64,000 bases of DNA from Bin5 sp034422415. Its GTDB lineage: Bacteria > Chloroflexota > Anaerolineae > Caldilineales > Caldilineaceae. Location of the stretch: assembly GCA_965202955.1 (NCBI GenBank), contig OZ241871.1, forward strand, positions 1,488,001 through 1,552,000. The letters run 5' to 3'. A program made the translations under genes and the position numbers. A model generated the notes under the pieces. That model was not told where the DNA came from, searched no databases, and was given only the letters and a program-made list of their open reading frames with translations. Below are positions 19,977-28,963 of this stretch, piece after piece; position 1 is the stretch's first letter, and each line of letters starts with the position of its first letter.

Positions 19977-21784
19977 CGCAGAAGAGTTTGCGCAGTTCCC
20001 AGCCCTCCTACATTGGTCCGATCAGTACGGTGTGGCGCCTGATGGGCCCACGCGCCCGGGAGGTCAAGCTAGCGGTTGCGCTGCGTTTTCTGCAGGCGAT
20101 GTGCGCCGGCATTCCAATTGTATTTCTGGTCTGGGTCGTCGACCATCTGCACGCGGGAACATTGACGGCAACCCATGCCTGGATTGCGACGAGCGTGACG
20201 GTTCTTGCGGTACACCTGCAGTTCGGTGTCTGGTACGCGAGCAACTATTTTGGCTGGATCGGCAGCTTCCTCGCTGTCGGCGATGCGCGGGCGCATACGT
20301 TAGAACACGTGCAAAGCCTGCCTCTGGGTACGCTCCGCTCCCGCTCAACCGGGGATGTGACCGCTAACTTTACCAGCGACTTTGAGATGGTGACCCAATA
20401 TGTGTCAGAGGCGGTACCTGCGTTGTTCGGCGCGATCGGCCTACCTGTTTTCGTGGTCGCGGCGATGGTGTTCATTGACGCTCCTCTGGCGGCGGCGGTC
20501 ACGCTGAGCCTTGTGGTCGCGGGGCCGTTGTTCTTCTGGGTCAACAACCGTTTCAAGGCGCTGGCATTGCTGAGGGGCGATCGTCTCGCGGAATCGAGCG
20601 GTCGCATACTGGAATACGTGCAGGGGATCGCAGTCGCGAGGGCGTTCAACCGCACGAATGATCGACTGAACCACTACGCGCGCGCGGCGGCGGCAATTCG
20701 CAAAATCAACAACCAACTGGTCGTGCATATTCTGCCTCTCGGAATTCTAACGATCGGCGTTGTGCAGTTGGGCGTTCCGGTGGTGATCGCCACGGTTGCC
20801 TACCGCTGGTTCGGCGGCGCGATCGACGCGAGCACTGCGCTTATCTTCCTCATTCTGATCCTGCGTGTTTACGGGCCGATTGTAGCGCTCGCGGCGCAAC
20901 TTGAGACGCTGCGGCTCGGCGATGCCGCGCTGGAGAGGATCGGCCGCATCATGGACCTTGACGTACAGGCCGCGCCCTCAGAAGCCTCCGCGCAGCCGCA
21001 GGGCCATGACGTCGAATTCGAAGCCGTCCACTTTGGATACGAGTCGAAGCCGACTCTGCAGGATGTATCGTTCGTCGCCCGTGCCGGGACAACGACCGCG
21101 TTCGTCGGTCCCTCCGGCGCCGGGAAGAGCACAATTCTGAACCTTGTATCCCGTTTCTGGGATGTAGACGAAGGCGCGGTGCGGATAGGCGGAGTTGATG
21201 TGCGAGAACTGACGCATCAGCAGCTGTTTGAGCAGATCACAGTCGTCTTCCAGGATGTCTATCTGTTCCGCGCGTCGGTGCTGGAAAACATCGCCTTTGG
21301 ACGCCCGGACGCCAGTGAAGCCGAAATCGAGGCGGCGGCACGGACGGCTCAGGCGCATGATTTCATCGCCGAGCTGCCGCAGGGTTACAAAACGATCGTA
21401 GGTGAGGGAGGCGCGACCCTGTCCGGCGGCGAGCGCCAGCGTCTTTCGATCGCGCGCGCGGTCCTGAAGGACGCGCCCATTGTTCTTCTCGATGAGCCAA
21501 CCTCTTCGCTCGACCCGCTAAACGACCACGCTGTCCGGGCGGCGCTGGTCAATTTGCTGTGCAACAAGACGGTGCTAATCGTCGCGCATCGCCTGACAAC
21601 GATTCAGTCCGCCGACCAGATTCTCGTGGTCGACGGCGGAAGCATCGTTCAGCGCGGTACGCACGAGGAGCTTATCGGGCACGAGGAGGGCCGCTACAGC
21701 CGGTTGTGGCTTGATCGGAAGCGGGCGGCCGAATGGCGGATCGGGGCGCGCGCGGCCGCCGTCCAGCCCGCCGCTGGTGGCTGA
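19973..21784 (+). CDS. ABC transporter, exporter fold, IrtB/YbtQ-like partner subunit
   Basis: A 603-residue half transporter with six transmembrane helices followed by a nucleotide-binding domain: Walker A GPSGAGKST, signature LSGGERQR, Walker B VLLDEPTSSLDP, switch His in VAHRLT. All catalytic residues are present. ATG at 19973 overlaps the previous stop and is preceded by GGAGGAG, so it is chosen over an upstream frame. Together with the preceding gene it should form a heterodimer. The FhuF-like gene starts 15 bases after it, which points to ferric-siderophore handling. Confidence 0.8.
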   Translation: MTQKSLRSSQPSYIGPISTVWRLMGPRAREVKLAVALRFLQAMCAGIPIVFLVWVVDHLHAGTLTATHAWIATSVTVLAVHLQFGVWYASNYFGWIGSFLAVGDARAHTLEHVQSLPLGTLRSRSTGDVTANFTSDFEMVTQYVSEAVPALFGAIGLPVFVVAAMVFIDAPLAAAVTLSLVVAGPLFFWVNNRFKALALLRGDRLAESSGRILEYVQGIAVARAFNRTNDRLNHYARAAAAIRKINNQLVVHILPLGILTIGVVQLGVPVVIATVAYRWFGGAIDASTALIFLILILRVYGPIVALAAQLETLRLGDAALERIGRIMDLDVQAAPSEASAQPQGHDVEFEAVHFGYESKPTLQDVSFVARAGTTTAFVGPSGAGKSTILNLVSRFWDVDEGAVRIGGVDVRELTHQQLFEQITVVFQDVYLFRASVLENIAFGRPDASEAEIEAAARTAQAHDFIAELPQGYKTIVGEGGATLSGGERQRLSIARAVLKDAPIVLLDEPTSSLDPLNDHAVRAALVNLLCNKTVLIVAHRLTTIQSADQILVVDGGSIVQRGTHEELIGHEEGRYSRLWLDRKRAAEWRIGARAAAVQPAAGG

Positions 21785-21798
21785 AAGGAGCGCTACCA

Positions 21799-22689
21799 AT
21801 GACCATCGCAGAGCTCACACATCCTCTCGAAGAAGCGCTCGTCCAAATCGAGGGCGGAAGCAGGGAATCGGCAGGTCCTCGGGTCTCATTTGGGCCGCCT
21901 GCCGGTTCGGGCTGGTATCTTGCCAGCGACCTCCTCGCTACCGAAGGAGTGCTCAAAGAGTTGCTTGGCCTTTTTGGCAAGTATGTGAATACGGAACGAC
22001 CGTTTCTACAGGTCGCGCTGTTCATGCCGTATTACACGCATCTTTTCGTGCCGGCAGTTGTCTATGGGCTCTATGTGCTTAAGCGGGTGCCGGACTTGAG
22101 CGCGCAAAACTTCGCGCTCCGTTTCGACGGATCGGGGGAAATCGTTGAATCCGCCTATCCTTCGCGGCGCTTTGCAGCTCTTCCTTCCGACAGTGCCGCG
22201 ATGCATGAAGACGCGACCACTGTCCCGGACTTCGAATCTCTGACCGCGTGGATGTTCGAGGGCTTGATAGAACGTCACCTGCGCCCACTCTTTTCGCTTG
22301 TGCGAACGAGAACAAAACTCGGCATGAACGTCATGTGGGCCAGCGTCGCGACCTGCTGTGCCAGCGCGATCATGCGCCTGCAGAGGAATGGATTCTTCAC
22401 AATTGAGGAAGCGAAGGCCGAAAAAGCGGCGCTGCTGGATCGCGGTCCCACGCCGTTGCGCGACCGCCCGTCGGTCCATCCGCTCACGAGCGGAGACCAC
22501 CGGGCGCTTTTCATGCAGATCGAAGTGTGCTGTCAGAAGCATCTTCACCCCGACATGGGCAAGTGCGGCTACTGCTCGCGCCGCCCCATCCCAGAGCAGC
22601 TGGAATTGCAACAATATTACTTTGATCGCAGCGTGGCGGAGCAGGAGGACGAAGACCGCGCCGCACCGGCCCAGGCGGGCAGTTCCTGA
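21799..22689 (+). CDS. FhuF-type ferric siderophore reductase (2Fe-2S)
   Basis: A 296-residue protein whose C-terminus holds the exact FhuF cysteine spacing CC-x10-C-x2-C (Cys244, Cys245, Cys256, Cys259). In FhuF these bind a 2Fe-2S cluster that reduces ferric iron in cytoplasmic hydroxamate siderophores and releases it. The N-terminal region resembles the related IucA/IucC-type C-terminal fold only loosely. AAAGGAG lies 9 bases before ATG 21799. Position directly behind the ABC pair supports an import-then-reduce pathway. Electron donor and substrate are unknown. Confidence 0.8.
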   Translation: MTIAELTHPLEEALVQIEGGSRESAGPRVSFGPPAGSGWYLASDLLATEGVLKELLGLFGKYVNTERPFLQVALFMPYYTHLFVPAVVYGLYVLKRVPDLSAQNFALRFDGSGEIVESAYPSRRFAALPSDSAAMHEDATTVPDFESLTAWMFEGLIERHLRPLFSLVRTRTKLGMNVMWASVATCCASAIMRLQRNGFFTIEEAKAEKAALLDRGPTPLRDRPSVHPLTSGDHRALFMQIEVCCQKHLHPDMGKCGYCSRRPIPEQLELQQYYFDRSVAEQEDEDRAAPAQAGSS

Positions 22690-22734
22690 ACGGGAGCCTG
22701 CCGTCAGTCCTGGATCATCGGGTGAGATCATGAA

Positions 22735-25282
22735 ATGACGCTGACAGCGGACGAAGCTATTCAGTCTTGCGCCAGACTCGAATACGCCCTGGGATACGCT
22801 TGGCGAAAGGGACGCGGCGCCGTGCTCCGCGGCGCGGCCGTAGGTATGGCGTGGGAGGCCACGGTGGCGGTCGTCCCCCTTCTGGCGCAACGTGCCATCG
22901 ACCAGGGTCTTGTTCCCAGAGTCTGGTGGCAGCTGTCACTCTGGCTCTCCGTACTGCTGATAAACGGCGCGCTGACCGCGTTTTTCAGCGGTATGCGCCA
23001 TATCGCCGCCACGCAGGCAGGAGCGTACAGCGACCTGGGACTGCGCGTCCGCCTGGTCCGTCATCTCTTGGGCCTGGACTCCGGCTTCCACGACTGGGCC
23101 GACCGCGGCGACCTGCTGACTCGGATATCATCCGACATAAACGCTATCAATACCGTCATAGGCACTGTCGCGACATCGGTCGCCTACACATTGGGTTCAA
23201 TCCTGATCATCCTCTTCATGCTGCAGATGAACCTGAAACTGGGACTGATTGGCGCGGCCTTCATCCCGGTCGTGCTGCTGCTAACCGCCGCAATCAAGCG
23301 GACCTATGAGGCCCGAACAGTGGCGTTGCGAGAGGCGGCCGGCCGGCTTACCGGCATTTTACATCAGAACATCTTCGGCGTACGCGTGATCAAAGGCTTC
23401 GGCATCGAGTCGCACCAGTGCAGCCGCTACGAATCGGCCAGCAATGCGATCGTCGCGCGAGCCATGTCCCTTGTCCGTCTGGATACGGCATATACAGTAC
23501 TCGGCGGTACGCTTCCGGCCCTTGCTATGGTGGCGCTGCTCTATTGGGGCGGCCGCTGGGCGATCACGGGAGAGATGACGGTGGGAATGCTGCTGGCCTT
23601 CGGCGCCTGGATGGTCCGCCTCAACAACACTCTGGGGCTGCTGGAGCGTTTCAACTTTCTGATGCAGGCCAGGGCTTCGGCAGGACGGATCAATGCCCTG
23701 CTACGCGTCGAGCCTGCGATCAGCGACCCGCCCCATGCGGAAGTTCTGCCTGCAACCGGAGGCGCGCTGCAGTTCAGCAACGTCAGCGTGAGGTTTGGAG
23801 AACGGCGGGTGCTGGACGAAGTGTCGTTGGCGGTCGACGCGGGAGAAGTGGTGGTGCTGGTGGGCAGGTCCGGGTCGGGCAAGAGCGTGCTGTTGAGCCT
23901 CCCGCCCCGCCTGTACGACCCAGAGGAGGGAGGCGTCTATCTTGATGGCGTCGATGTGCGCGACCTCTGTCTGGAGGAGCTGCGCAAGGCGGTATGCCTG
24001 GCCACGGACGATGCAGTGCTGTTCCGAGACACGATAGCGGCCAACATCGCGCTGGGAATGCCGGAGGCAACAGATGCGCAGATCGAGCAGGCGGCGCGGC
24101 TGGCGCAGGCGCATCAGTTCATCATGGAGATGCCTGACGGCTACGAGTCGGTCATCGGCGAACGTGGTCTGACGCTCTCCGGCGGGCAGCGGCAGCGTGT
24201 GGCGCTGGCGCGGGCCGTGCTGGTCGGGTCGCGCGTAATGCTACTGGACGATGCATCGTCCTCGCTGGACCCGGCCACGGATGCGGCGGTATGGGAGGGG
24301 CTAACCGGCGGTGAACAGAAGAAAACATTGCTGATGGCAACACAGCGCCGGCCGGCCGGACTGAGCTCGGTGGGTTTGATCACCGTCGGTATCGTGTCCG
24401 CGTTCGTGCTATCGCTGACCAAGATTTTCGGGCCGTTGGAGTCCCTGGGCCGGCTCTTCGGCGAAGCCCAGGCAGCGAAGGCCTCTTTGGGGCGCATTTT
24501 CGCGCTGCTGGATGTACCCCTGGAGGTCAGGGAGCGGCCCGGTGCGGCTGAACTGGCTACCAGCGGCAACCTGGAAGCCGGTGATGTCACATTTTCCTAT
24601 ACGCCCGGGAGACCGGTCCTCAGGGAGATCAGTTTGTCCGTTCAGCCCGGAGAGACGCTTGCGCTCGTGGGGCGTACGGGCGCAGGCAAGTCTACATTGG
24701 CCCGCCTGCTGGCAAGGCTGTACGACCCCGAGCTGGGACGCATTTCATACGGTGGTCTTGATCTTAAGGACGCCAAACTGGCCAGCGTCCGACGCCGCAT
24801 CGTGCTGTTGCCGCAGGAAGGTCACCTTTTTCGAGGCACAGTGGCTGACAACATTGGACTGTTCCGTCCGGAGACGCCAGAAGCGGAGATCTCCAAAAGT
24901 GGTCTCCGACCTGGGGCTGGCCGAACGGTTCAGCCAGTTTCCTGATGGCCTGCGTACAGAGACGGCCGCGCGCGGGGCGCGGCTGTCAGCCGGAGAGCGC
25001 CAGCTGATCTCGCTGGCGCGGGTTGCTTTGGTCAACGCCGAGGTCGCCATCCTGGACGAAGCCCTTTCGAACGTCGACCCAGGAACGGAAGCCCTGGTCC
25101 AGCAGGCGATGCGGCGGATGATGGAGGGACGGACCACCATTATCATCGCCCACCGAGAGACGACGGCCCAAAGAGCGGCCAGGGTAGCATTTCTGGATGA
25201 CGGGGTCCTGGTCGCGCAAGGCCGCCATGACGAGCTGGCTTGTCAGCTCGTCAACTTATGCCGCGCTCTGGGGACACGATGA
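22735..25282 (+). pseudogene. Fused, internally deleted and frameshifted ABC exporter pair
   Basis: Residues 1 to about 539 form one half transporter: transmembrane domain, then a nucleotide-binding domain with Walker A GRSGSGKS near 378, signature LSGGQRQR near 480 and Walker B RVMLLDDASSSLD near 499. Directly after its switch region (MATQRR, Gln instead of His) the frame jumps into the end of a second transporter's membrane domain (LSLTKIFGPLESLGRLFGEA) and its nucleotide-binding domain (Walker A GRTGAGKST near 645). So roughly 300 residues of a second membrane domain are missing. At the AAAA run 24895-24898 the frame is lost; signature SAGERQ, Walker B AILDEALSNVD and AHRE continue in the next frame to 25282. 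Confidence 0.8.
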
Positions 25283-25527
25283 CGGCACATAGAGGCCGCC
25301 GTAACTCCACGACTTCCCCCCGGGCCGCCCAATGGGCCGCGCGGCCCCAGCCGGACTACGTAGACCGTTCCAGACGACGAACCTTCGCTCGCGTGGCTGT
25401 TCGACGATGCCGGGTCTGAGGTCAGCGACGTCCGGCCCGTCGGGGCTAGCCATTCTTAGTAGACGCATAACAACGATAGGAAAGTAGCCCAATGGTGAAG
25501 CAAGATCCTGAAGAAAGAGGAGAAAAG

Positions 25528-27123
25528 ATGGCACACGTATCAGATCCGGGGAGCAATTCTGCAACCCCTCAACCTAAACTGTGGCGACTCGCCCTTGGTA
25601 TGCTCGTCGTCGCCGCGGCGCTTGTGCTCGGCGCATGTGTTGTCGCGACGGAAGGCGTAGCGGACCGTCCTGCTCCAGCCGCCGCGTCAGCAGACGAAGC
25701 TGTTGATAGCGGCGGCTGGGTGCGCGTCGGCGCGCCCAGCGAAGCTGTCGACACCTTTAACCCCTTCTTTGCACAGGGCCTGGCTGACTGGATTGGCCTC
25801 TGGGCCGTCTACGATACGCTGGCGTGGCTTGTCGGCTCCGAGGTGCAACTCGGCCTGGCGCAGTCGGTGACCCCGAACGAAGACGGCAGCGTGTGGACCA
25901 TCGTCCTCAAGGAAGCGACATTCCACGACGGCAGCCCGGTGAGACCTCAGGACGTCGCCTACTCGTTCGCTACCTTCGCCGACCCGGCACAGGCCCCCTT
26001 CTTTGCGCAGTTTTTTGTCAACATAGACATCGCCAATATCAGCTTTCCCGACGACAAGACTCTGGTCGTGCCGCTGCACGCCCCTCAAGGAGATTTCCTG
26101 GACCGCAACCTCGCCACCATTTCGATCGTCGTGCCGGAGGGCTCAACCGGCGGACCGGAGGCGATTGGGAGCGGCCCCTTTAAGCTGGAAGCCTACGAAG
26201 CTGGCAAAAGCATACGCCTGGTGCGAAACGAGGACTATTGGGCCGGTCCGCCCCTGCTGGAGGGGATGGAAGTGATCCTCATAGGCGACGCAAATGCCAG
26301 GCTGAACGCGCTGAAGGGCGGAGAAATCGATTACGCCGCAGGCATAACCCCGGCAGCCGCGCGCGCCGAAGCGAACAATCCAAACATCACGATTCTGCCG
26401 GCCGGGGTGGCGAACTCAACTGCACATTCATTTGCAGCAAACACCGCGATCCCGCCATTTGACAACCCGGATGTGGTGCGGGCCTTGAAGCTTGCGGTGG
26501 ACAGAGAGGCGCTGATCAACACAGTTCTATTTGGATTCGGCGAGGTCGGGAACGACGTCGTCGGCAAGGGACTGGCAGGATACAACGACTTGTTGCCGCA
26601 GGGCGAGCGCAATGTGGAGGAGGCGCGGCGCCTCTTCGCGGCTGCGGGCGTCACAGAACTCTCCATTCTGACCGCCGAAGTGTATCCGGGCATGACGGCC
26701 GCCGCAGAACTACTGGCACAGCAGTTGGCGGAGGTCGGCGTGACCCTTACGCTGGAGGAGCTCCCCGCCGACCAGTTTTTTGGGGATTTCATGCGGCTGA
26801 TGACGACGCCGCTGCAGTCCTCAATACACACCAACCGTCCCGCCGCGGTCCACGCTGCACTGATGACTGGTTCCCAGGGAGGGTTCAATATTACCGGCAT
26901 GGCGGGAGAAGAGTATGACGCAATACTCGGCGCGCTTATCGCAGAGGTTGATTCCGACCGGCGCGCCGAGCTGGGCATGGATGTCCAGGCATATCTCCAC
27001 CAGCACGACGGCCTGGTGTTATGGGCCTTCCAGGAGGATATAAACGCAGCGGTGTCTGGCCTCTCGGGTGTGATCTATAGCCAGTCTGCACCTCGTTTCC
27101 ACCTGGCCAGTTATACAGGGTAA
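25528..27123 (+). CDS. Opp/Nik-type ABC solute-binding lipoprotein
   Basis: A 531-residue family 5 extracellular solute-binding protein. A signal peptide ends in the lipobox LGAC, followed by an Ala-rich linker. Family marks include ILKEATFHDGSPVRPQDVAYS and GSGPFKLEAYEAGKSIRLVRN. Such proteins bind peptides, nickel chelates or opine-type metallophores. ATG at 25528 has GAGGAG 5 bases upstream; an in-frame ATG at 25492 is possible. It begins a four-gene importer operon. Position next to siderophore-type genes makes a metal chelate a reasonable ligand, but this is inference. Confidence 0.9.
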   Translation: MAHVSDPGSNSATPQPKLWRLALGMLVVAAALVLGACVVATEGVADRPAPAAASADEAVDSGGWVRVGAPSEAVDTFNPFFAQGLADWIGLWAVYDTLAWLVGSEVQLGLAQSVTPNEDGSVWTIVLKEATFHDGSPVRPQDVAYSFATFADPAQAPFFAQFFVNIDIANISFPDDKTLVVPLHAPQGDFLDRNLATISIVVPEGSTGGPEAIGSGPFKLEAYEAGKSIRLVRNEDYWAGPPLLEGMEVILIGDANARLNALKGGEIDYAAGITPAAARAEANNPNITILPAGVANSTAHSFAANTAIPPFDNPDVVRALKLAVDREALINTVLFGFGEVGNDVVGKGLAGYNDLLPQGERNVEEARRLFAAAGVTELSILTAEVYPGMTAAAELLAQQLAEVGVTLTLEELPADQFFGDFMRLMTTPLQSSIHTNRPAAVHAALMTGSQGGFNITGMAGEEYDAILGALIAEVDSDRRAELGMDVQAYLHQHDGLVLWAFQEDINAAVSGLSGVIYSQSAPRFHLASYTG

Positions 27124-27134
27124 AGCGAACGCCA

Positions 27135-28082
27135 GTGACAAGAACTGCAGGCCGCATGCTCGCGCGGCGTGTCGGCGCGGGCATCGCGGTACTCTGGCTC
27201 GTTTCCATCCTGCTGTACGCGGCCATATATGTGCTCCCCGGCGACCCCGCACGGCGCATACTTGGCAACCGGGCGACGCCTGAGACTGTGGCAGAAATGC
27301 GAAAAAAACTGGGCCTGAACCGCTCGCTGACAGAGCAGTATCTCTCTTGGCTGACCGGAATGCTCCAGGGAGATGCAGGCACCAGCATAAGCGGCGTTCC
27401 CGTCTGGCCCCTGCTGCGGGAGCGGGGCGCAAATTCCCTCACTCTTGCCGGCGTATCATTCGTCTTTGCCATTGCCATCGCGCTAGCGCTGGGTGTTGCC
27501 GGCGGATTGAGGGCCGGTCGCTTCGGCGACTCCGCATTTTCGGTTGTCGCCCTGATCGGCGTGAGTGTGCCGGACTTCATACTGGCCGGCGTCCTGATAT
27601 CGATATTTGCGTTTGTGCTTGACTGGCTCCCGCCGGTCTCCTTCTTGGTCGCGGGCAAGACTCCCTTCGATCTTCCAAAAATCCTGATGCTGCCGGCGCT
27701 ATCACTGGCAGTACCGGCAGGAGCGTGGGCAAGCCGCTACGTGCGGGCAGCCGTAGTGGACATGCAGACCGCGCCAAACGTTGAGGCCGCGAGACTTGCC
27801 GGCCTGTCGCCCACACGCGTCCTGATGCGGCATCTGCTTCCGGGCGCCGTGGGCCCAATCGCGCAGGTGATGGCGGCGGTAACTGCGTTCCTCGTGGGAG
27901 GAGCCGTTGTTGTCGAGCAAGTCTTCGCCTACCCCGGCATGGGTTCGTTGCTTGCCAGCGCCGTCGCCCTCAAGGACGTAGGAATTGTCCTGGCAACAGG
28001 GCTGGTAATGGCTTCGACGGTCATCGCCGCCTTTACGATCGCCGATATCATCGCCGTCCTCTCGAACCCCAGGCTGCGTTGA
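27135..28082 (+). CDS. Opp/Nik-type ABC permease (DppB/NikB-like)
   Basis: A 315-residue permease with an N-terminal helix and five further membrane segments. It shows the DppB-type opening LPGDPARRILGNRATPE and the cytoplasmic coupling segment containing EAARLAGLSPTRVLMRHLLP (EAA loop), which contacts the ATPase. It follows the solute-binding gene by 11 bases. GTG at 27135 seems to be the start. It pairs with the next gene to make the channel. Confidence 0.9.
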   Translation: MTRTAGRMLARRVGAGIAVLWLVSILLYAAIYVLPGDPARRILGNRATPETVAEMRKKLGLNRSLTEQYLSWLTGMLQGDAGTSISGVPVWPLLRERGANSLTLAGVSFVFAIAIALALGVAGGLRAGRFGDSAFSVVALIGVSVPDFILAGVLISIFAFVLDWLPPVSFLVAGKTPFDLPKILMLPALSLAVPAGAWASRYVRAAVVDMQTAPNVEAARLAGLSPTRVLMRHLLPGAVGPIAQVMAAVTAFLVGGAVVVEQVFAYPGMGSLLASAVALKDVGIVLATGLVMASTVIAAFTIADIIAVLSNPRLR

Positions 28083-28084
28083 TC

Positions 28085-28963
28085 ATGGTCGAAATGCGTT
28101 CCAGCAATTCAGCGACTGATTCGAACTATCTTCGGAGCGACGGGCGCCTGCAACGCCTTCTCCGTGCCGGAACAGGTCGATTCCTGCTCCCTCTGGCCGC
28201 CCTTCCCGGAACTGCTGTCCTTGTCCTTGCGATATTTGGCCCGTGGATTGCGCCGGAGGCGCTCGGTGCCACAGTGGCCGCGCCGTTTCAGCCACCCGGC
28301 GACGGCTATACATTTGGCACCGACCGGCTCGGACGGGACCTCTGGTCGCAGCTTCTCTACGGTGGCCGCGGCATGATCCTTGTGCCCCTCATTGCGACCG
28401 CAGCCACGGTCGTGGTCGGCACGGCAGCCGGCATAACAATCGGCTATATTCAGGGCCGCATTGAAACCCTGCTGCTGGCCGCACTCGATCTCCTGCTCGT
28501 GCTGCCGCCGGTGCTTCTTGTGTTGGTGCTGGCCACAGGTTGGGGCAGCGGCGAGCTCGTCATTATCGTAACGATGGTAGTTACGGGAGCGCCATTTCTT
28601 GCCCGGCTGACGCGCGCGTCTACGCTTGAAGTGAGCCAGGCACCTTACGTGCAGGTGAGCGTCACGCAGGGCGACAGCACCTTCACAATATTGCGTCGGG
28701 AGATTTTTCCACACATTATCGGCCCTGTCCTTGCCGACTCCGGCATGCGTTTTGTAGGCGCTCTCTATCTTGTAGCGGCCCTCAGTCTGCTTGGTTTCGG
28801 GCCGGAAACGCCAAGAACAGACTGGGCTGTGATGATTCGCGAAAACGCCGAAGGGGCCGGCCTGAATCTCTGGGCGCTCGTGCTGCCTACCCTCATGATT
28901 GCCTTGCTCTCTATCTCGGTGAACCTCGTTCTCCAGGCCGTTGCGGATCGGTTTGCCCGATGA
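28085..28963 (+). CDS. Opp/Nik-type ABC permease (DppC/NikC-like)
   Basis: A permease of about 292 residues with an N-terminal membrane helix and the DppC hallmark GTDRLGRDLWSQLLYG before the transport domain. The coupling loop VSVTQGDSTFTILRREIFPH is slightly divergent from the usual EAA motif. The end of the previous gene overlaps an alternative TTG start at 28079; ATG at 28085 is used here. It overlaps the ATPase gene by four bases. Confidence 0.9.
   Translation: MVEMRSSNSATDSNYLRSDGRLQRLLRAGTGRFLLPLAALPGTAVLVLAIFGPWIAPEALGATVAAPFQPPGDGYTFGTDRLGRDLWSQLLYGGRGMILVPLIATAATVVVGTAAGITIGYIQGRIETLLLAALDLLLVLPPVLLVLVLATGWGSGELVIIVTMVVTGAPFLARLTRASTLEVSQAPYVQVSVTQGDSTFTILRREIFPHIIGPVLADSGMRFVGALYLVAALSLLGFGPETPRTDWAVMIRENAEGAGLNLWALVLPTLMIALLSISVNLVLQAVADRFAR

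Noticed and set aside
25283..25491. Possible gene remnant between the ABC pseudogene and the binding protein
   Set aside because: About 31 protein-like codons in one frame, but stop codons break it and no family could be seen.
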